NCBI GenBank assembly: GCA_902619855.1
Contig: CACNGE010000006.1
Coordinates: forward strand, 1-63,404
DNA: 63,404 bases
Direction: 5' to 3'
From: an uncultured Bacteroidota bacterium
Lineage (GTDB): Bacteria; Bacteroidota; Bacteroidia; Flavobacteriales; Flavobacteriaceae
Positions within the stretch are counted from its first letter, which is position 1. Each line of letters starts with the position of its first letter. Positions 60,100 to 63,404 of the stretch are shown here, in pieces. Made by a program: the position numbers and the translations under genes. The notes below the pieces were generated by a model, which was not told where the DNA came from, made no database searches, and saw only the letters and a list, made by a program, of their open reading frames with translations.

Positions 60100-61533
60100 A
60101 TGAAAGAAATCAAAAAAACCAAAATTGTAGCAACGTTAGGTCCTTCGAGTTCAGATCGTGAAACCATTAAAGACATGATGGTTGCAGGGGTAAATATATT
60201 TAGAATCAACTTCTCTCATGCTGGCTTTGAGGCAGCGAAACAACGCATTGAATTGATTCGTGAGCTCAACAAAGAGCTTGGGTTTAATGTTGGGGTGTTG
60301 GCAGACCTGCAAGGACCTAAGCTAAGAATTGGCAAAATGAAAGATGGTGTTGTTGTGGAAAAGGGCGACCGCATTGCATTTACAACCAAAAAAATAGAAG
60401 AGGGTACTGCCGATTATGTGTATATGAATTATCTGTCTTTTCCAAAAGATGTCAAAGCAGGAGAGCGAATCTTGTTGGACGATGGAAAATTGATTTTTGA
60501 AGTGACTTCCACAGATGGTCAATCAGAGGTTGTTGCGTCAGTGGTTCAGGGAGGGCCTCTAAAGTCAAACAAGGGTGTTAATTTGCCAAACACAGAGGTG
60601 TCGTTGCCTGCCTTAACAGAAAAAGATGTGAAAGATGTTGTGTTTGCCATCGAACAAGAGGTCGATTGGATTGCGCTCTCTTTTGTTCGTCACAAAGAAG
60701 ACTTACTTGCTCTTAAAAAACTCATTAAAAAACACAGCTCTTTTGATATCCCTATCATTTCGAAAATTGAAAAACCACAAGCGCTAGACAATATTGATGA
60801 AATTATTGATCATAGCAATGGTTTGATGGTGGCTCGAGGTGATTTGGGTGTTGAGGTTCCTGCAGAAGGGGTTCCTTTAATTCAAAAAAACTTAGTTCTC
60901 AAAGCCAAAGCAGCTCGAATTCCTGTTATAATCGCCACCCAAATGATGGAGTCGATGATCGAGGGTCTTACGCCATCCAGAGCCGAGGTCAATGATGTTG
61001 CCAACTCTGTAATGGATGGAGCTGATGCTGTGATGCTTTCAGGCGAGACTTCTGTTGGGAAATACCCTGTCGAAGTCATCCAAACAATGCGTAAAATTGT
61101 TGTTCATGTAGAGAAATCCCCTCTCATTCACAAACACAGCCAAGCCCCTCAAAACAAAAATGATCGCTTTATCACAAAATCCACTTGCTATCACGCAGCC
61201 CTTATGGCAACAGAAATAGAAGCAAAAGCCATTTGTACCCTAACCAACAGTGGATATACAGCATACCAAATTTCTGCATGGCGACCAGACTCCTCTATTC
61301 TTGTTTTTACGCCAAATCGTCGGATTTTGACCCAGCTCAACTTGCTATGGGGGGTAAAATGCCACTACTATGATCGATTTGTTTCTACTGATGAAACTGT
61401 TGTTGATGTCAACCTTATCGCCAAAGAAAAGGGCTATGTCAAATCAGGTGACAGCCTAGTAAACCTGTTGGCAATGCCTGTAGCGAATAAAGGGATGGTC
61501 AACACCTTGCGCGTTTCAGTGATTGAAGATTGA
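60100..61533 (+). CDS. pyk: Pyruvate kinase
   Basis: A 477-residue glycolytic enzyme making pyruvate and ATP from PEP. TKIVATLGPSS starts the barrel, RINFSHAGF holds the catalytic Arg/Ser, and LMVARGDLGVEVPAE is the pyruvate kinase signature with metal-binding acids. IATQMMESM lies nearby. A C-terminal allosteric domain (about residues 355-477) is present. Length is standard. It follows the IPExxxVDY gene immediately. Its TGA stop abuts the stop of the convergent dinB gene with no gap. Confidence 0.97.
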   Translation: MKEIKKTKIVATLGPSSSDRETIKDMMVAGVNIFRINFSHAGFEAAKQRIELIRELNKELGFNVGVLADLQGPKLRIGKMKDGVVVEKGDRIAFTTKKIEEGTADYVYMNYLSFPKDVKAGERILLDDGKLIFEVTSTDGQSEVVASVVQGGPLKSNKGVNLPNTEVSLPALTEKDVKDVVFAIEQEVDWIALSFVRHKEDLLALKKLIKKHSSFDIPIISKIEKPQALDNIDEIIDHSNGLMVARGDLGVEVPAEGVPLIQKNLVLKAKAARIPVIIATQMMESMIEGLTPSRAEVNDVANSVMDGADAVMLSGETSVGKYPVEVIQTMRKIVVHVEKSPLIHKHSQAPQNKNDRFITKSTCYHAALMATEIEAKAICTLTNSGYTAYQISAWRPDSSILVFTPNRRILTQLNLLWGVKCHYYDRFVSTDETVVDVNLIAKEKGYVKSGDSLVNLLAMPVANKGMVNTLRVSVIED

Positions 61534-62610
61534 TTAAAACGATAGCTTTAATTGCGCCTCTACTTTTTTCTTTTCAGTCGGATTTTTGAAATTACTAAGC
61601 GAAATCCCCAACAATCTAACAGAGTTTTTAAGTTGTTCTTGAAACAACAGTTCTTTCGCTACCTCCAAAATCAATGATATATCTGACGTATAATAAGGTA
61701 TTGTTTTAGATCTTGTTTGGGTCACAAAGTCGCTGTACTTAATTTTGAGAGTAATCGTTTTTCCACTCATTTTTGTTTTTTCCAACCTGACTTTCAATGC
61801 GTCTGCAATGTTTTCAAGATGTGTGATCATAAACACTTCACTTGAAATATTGCTCTCAAAGGTTCGCTCAGCCCCCACTGATTTTTGCTGTCTTTTTGTG
61901 CGCACAGGACTAAGGTGTATTCCTCTAACTACGTTGTAGTAGAATCGACCTTGCTTCCCAAAATGTTTTTCTAAACTCGACAGGCTTTGGTTGCGTAAAT
62001 CATTGCCATTATACCACCCCAAGCGATACATTTTATCTGCAGTCACCTTGCCAATCCCATGAAACTTTCGAACATCCAAGTCTGATATAAATAACAGTAC
62101 TTCTTCTGGGGGTATGGTTTTTTGGCCATTGGGTTTATTATAATCACTTGCGATTTTTGCTAAAAACTTGTTAGTTGAAATCCCAGCAGATGCAGTTAAT
62201 CCAGTAAATTCAAAAATTGTTTTGCGTATATCTTGCGCAATCAGTGTTGCTGATGGGTTTCCCTTTTTGTTGTTGGTAACATCTAAATAAGCCTCATCTA
62301 GAGACAGTGCCTCAACCAAATCTGTATAGCTGAAAAAGATAGAGTGCACAACCTTCGAAATCTCTTTATATCTGGCGAATCTAGGTTTTACAAATATTAA
62401 TTCAGGGCACAGTCTGCGAGCAACTTCACCAGACATTGCGCTTCTGATACCAAATTTTCGCGCCTCATAGCTCGCTGCTGCTACCACCCCTCTCTTCGAA
62501 CCTCCACCAACAGCAAGAGGTTTGTTTTTGAGTTCAGGATTGTCGAGCTGTTCTACAGAAGCAAAAAAAGCATCCATGTCAATATGTATGATTTTTCGCA
62601 ATTGATCCAT
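61534..62610 (-). CDS. dinB: DNA polymerase IV
   Basis: A 358-residue Y-family translesion polymerase. IHIDMDAFFASVEQ and ALSLDEAYLDVT carry the catalytic acids. A helix-hairpin-helix (GIGKVTADKMYRLG) and a C-terminal little finger domain (about residues 245-345) follow. The last residues, KKKVEAQLKLSF, resemble a beta-clamp-binding tail (QLxLF-type: QLKLSF). I choose the ATG at 62610; a TTG six bases upstream lies within the -7 element TACATTTG (62614-62621). The short leader implies a near-leaderless mRNA. No LexA box was recognised. Confidence 0.94.
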   Translation of the reverse strand: MDQLRKIIHIDMDAFFASVEQLDNPELKNKPLAVGGGSKRGVVAAASYEARKFGIRSAMSGEVARRLCPELIFVKPRFARYKEISKVVHSIFFSYTDLVEALSLDEAYLDVTNNKKGNPSATLIAQDIRKTIFEFTGLTASAGISTNKFLAKIASDYNKPNGQKTIPPEEVLLFISDLDVRKFHGIGKVTADKMYRLGWYNGNDLRNQSLSSLEKHFGKQGRFYYNVVRGIHLSPVRTKRQQKSVGAERTFESNISSEVFMITHLENIADALKVRLEKTKMSGKTITLKIKYSDFVTQTRSKTIPYYTSDISLILEVAKELLFQEQLKNSVRLLGISLSNFKNPTEKKKVEAQLKLSF

Positions 62611-62613
62611 TGT

Positions 62614-62671
62614 CAAATGTAATTATAGATTGGCTTGTAAGTCAATAGGCAAAAATATATTCCTATTTTTG
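62614..62671. promoter_or_regulatory. Divergent -7 elements for dinB and rbfA
   Basis: Minus strand TACATTTG at 62614-62621 is 3 bases before the dinB start. Plus strand TATTTTTG at 62664-62671 is 7 bases before the rbfA GTG. Confidence 0.6.
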
Positions 62672-62678
62672 GGCTATT

Positions 62679-63038
62679 GTGACAAATCGACAAAAAAAAA
62701 TCAACGCACTCCTTCAGCAAGACTTTGCAGAAATTCTTCATCTATTCTTGCATCGGCACAACCTGAAAAAACAAGTTGTTTCAGTCACTGCTGTGCGTGT
62801 AACCCCTGACCTTCAAATCGCAAAAGTCTATTTGTCTGTTTTTCCTTTTTCTGAAGCAAAAAACATTTTAAGTCTCATTGAAGAGGAACGAGGTAAAATG
62901 AAAAACAACCTTGCAAAACGCATTCGCAACCAGCTGCGTGTTGTCCCTGACGTCTTGTTTTTTATAGATGATTCTCTTCAGAAAATCGAAAAAATCGATC
63001 AGTCTTTACACAATCCCAAAAACCCCCTGAAGTCTTAA
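62679..63038 (+). CDS. rbfA: 30S ribosome-binding factor A
   Basis: A 119-residue protein that binds the 30S subunit late in assembly. The KH-like fold is recognised from TAVRVTPDLQIAKVYLSVFP and the C-terminal LRVVPDVLFFIDDSLQK. The start is a GTG at 62679, right after the -7 element. The C-terminus KIDQSLHN ends as usual. It lies 7 bases before the permease start at 63046, and I recall rbfA and such a permease as neighbours in related bacteria. Confidence 0.9.
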   Translation: MTNRQKKINALLQQDFAEILHLFLHRHNLKKQVVSVTAVRVTPDLQIAKVYLSVFPFSEAKNILSLIEEERGKMKNNLAKRIRNQLRVVPDVLFFIDDSLQKIEKIDQSLHNPKNPLKS

Positions 63039-63045
63039 TCTTATT

Positions 63046-63404
63046 ATGTCATTTTCGTTTTTTGTCGCTCGTCGATATCGCCTGTCTTCAACAAGATTCA
63101 ACACTGTTCGGCTCATTAATCACTTTGCCTCTTTTGTTGTGGGAGTTGCTGTTTGTGCTTTTTTTGTGATTCAATCTGTTTTTTCTGGACTTCACGATTT
63201 TGGGCTTTCTTATTCTAGTTCCATCGACCCAGATTTGAAAATAAACAGTGTAGATTCTTTTTCCTTTATCATGGCAGACACTGTGATCGTCAAACTCGAA
63301 CAAGTGAAAGGTGTTGCTGTTGCTGCACCTATTTTTTCGCAAGAAGCTGTATTGCGATTTGAACAACAGCACAAACTCGTCACTCTTATTGGTGTAGATT
63401 CGCG
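63046..63404 (+). CDS. LolC/E-type ABC permease, N-terminal part (cut by window edge)
   Basis: The frame is open from the ATG at 63046 to the window edge (119 residues plus two bases). It begins with FFVARRYRLSSTRFN and one membrane helix (about residues 29-47, FVVGVAVCAFFVIQSVF). A periplasmic stretch follows with DPDLKIN and TLIGVDS, all typical of the start of LolC/LolE-type permeases. The matching C-terminal portion is found, in the opposite orientation, in the chimeric gene at 54555-56141. If joined, these would make a protein close to the usual 400 residues. The continuation beyond the edge cannot be seen; it may lead into the missing kinase end. Confidence 0.8.
   Translation, partial: MSFSFFVARRYRLSSTRFNTVRLINHFASFVVGVAVCAFFVIQSVFSGLHDFGLSYSSSIDPDLKINSVDSFSFIMADTVIVKLEQVKGVAVAAPIFSQEAVLRFEQQHKLVTLIGVDS

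Noticed and set aside
62611-62616. TTG start for dinB two codons upstream
   Set aside because: It falls inside the -7 element; the ATG at 62610 gives the normal N-terminus.
1-63404. CRISPR arrays, insertion sequences, prophage or toxin-antitoxin genes
   Set aside because: No regularly spaced repeats, transposase, integrase, phage structural or toxin-like proteins were seen in either strand.

Overview
The window looks like a chromosomal segment of a marine-type Bacteroidota bacterium, probably order Flavobacteriales. Base composition is low in GC. Genes lack Shine-Dalgarno sequences, and many are preceded by the Bacteroidota -7 element TAnnTTTG, often only 3-17 bases before the start codon. 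Several families seen here are typical of that phylum: DUF4837 lipoprotein, IPExxxVDY protein, GH3-type adenylase, a DoxX/thioredoxin-like protein, and a head-GIN (DUF2807) protein. Both window edges cut genes: an O-antigen polymerase at the left and a LolC/E-type ABC permease at the right.

Layout. 1-20.5 kb: a surface-polysaccharide locus, almost entirely on the minus strand and clearly more AT-rich in its distal 14 kb. It runs from a Kelch/winged-helix membrane protein and an outer-membrane barrel through ugd and glmS. A tightly overlapped block follows: nucleotidyltransferase, CMP-sugar synthetase, HpcH/HpaI aldolase, SDR, 6-phosphogluconolactonase-like protein, HAD phosphatase, 2-hydroxyacid dehydrogenase, FkbM methyltransferase. 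I read this block as a candidate pathway for an unusual CMP-activated keto-acid sugar. Distal genes encode a Wzx-type flippase, DUF115 protein, glycosyltransferases, a Wzy-like polymerase, SDR, FAD oxidoreductase, formyltransferase and polysaccharide deacetylase. 20.5-28 kb: a WecA-type initiating transferase on the plus strand, then Wzz and Wza on the minus strand behind a GH3 adenylase and a phosphorylase-like protein of unknown function.

28-52.6 kb: housekeeping genes (M23 peptidase, tatA, DUF4837, pgk, holB, methyltransferase, mnmG, ybeY, gltX, SPFH protein, glnS, folB, tRNA-Cys, LysE exporter, DUF2807, rnr, rpiB, elaA-like, rnpA, M1 peptidase, MBL hydrolase, APC permease, lepA). Two perfect parS palindromes flank mnmG. 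The only gap over 300 bases (44383-44706) is very AT-rich with DnaA-box-like repeats, so this part may be close to the replication origin.

52.6-63.4 kb: DoxX-like protein, dusB, then a strange gene joining the front of a PfkB kinase to the back of a LolC/E-type permease. Next come a PurN-RNase HI fusion, acpP-fabF-rnc, an IPExxxVDY protein, pyk, dinB and rbfA. The missing front of that permease starts at 63046 and runs off the edge. This is what an inversion, or an assembly join, with breakpoints inside the two genes would leave. No CRISPR array, insertion sequence or prophage was seen. All identifications are by reading motifs and overall sequence character; no database search or computation was run.
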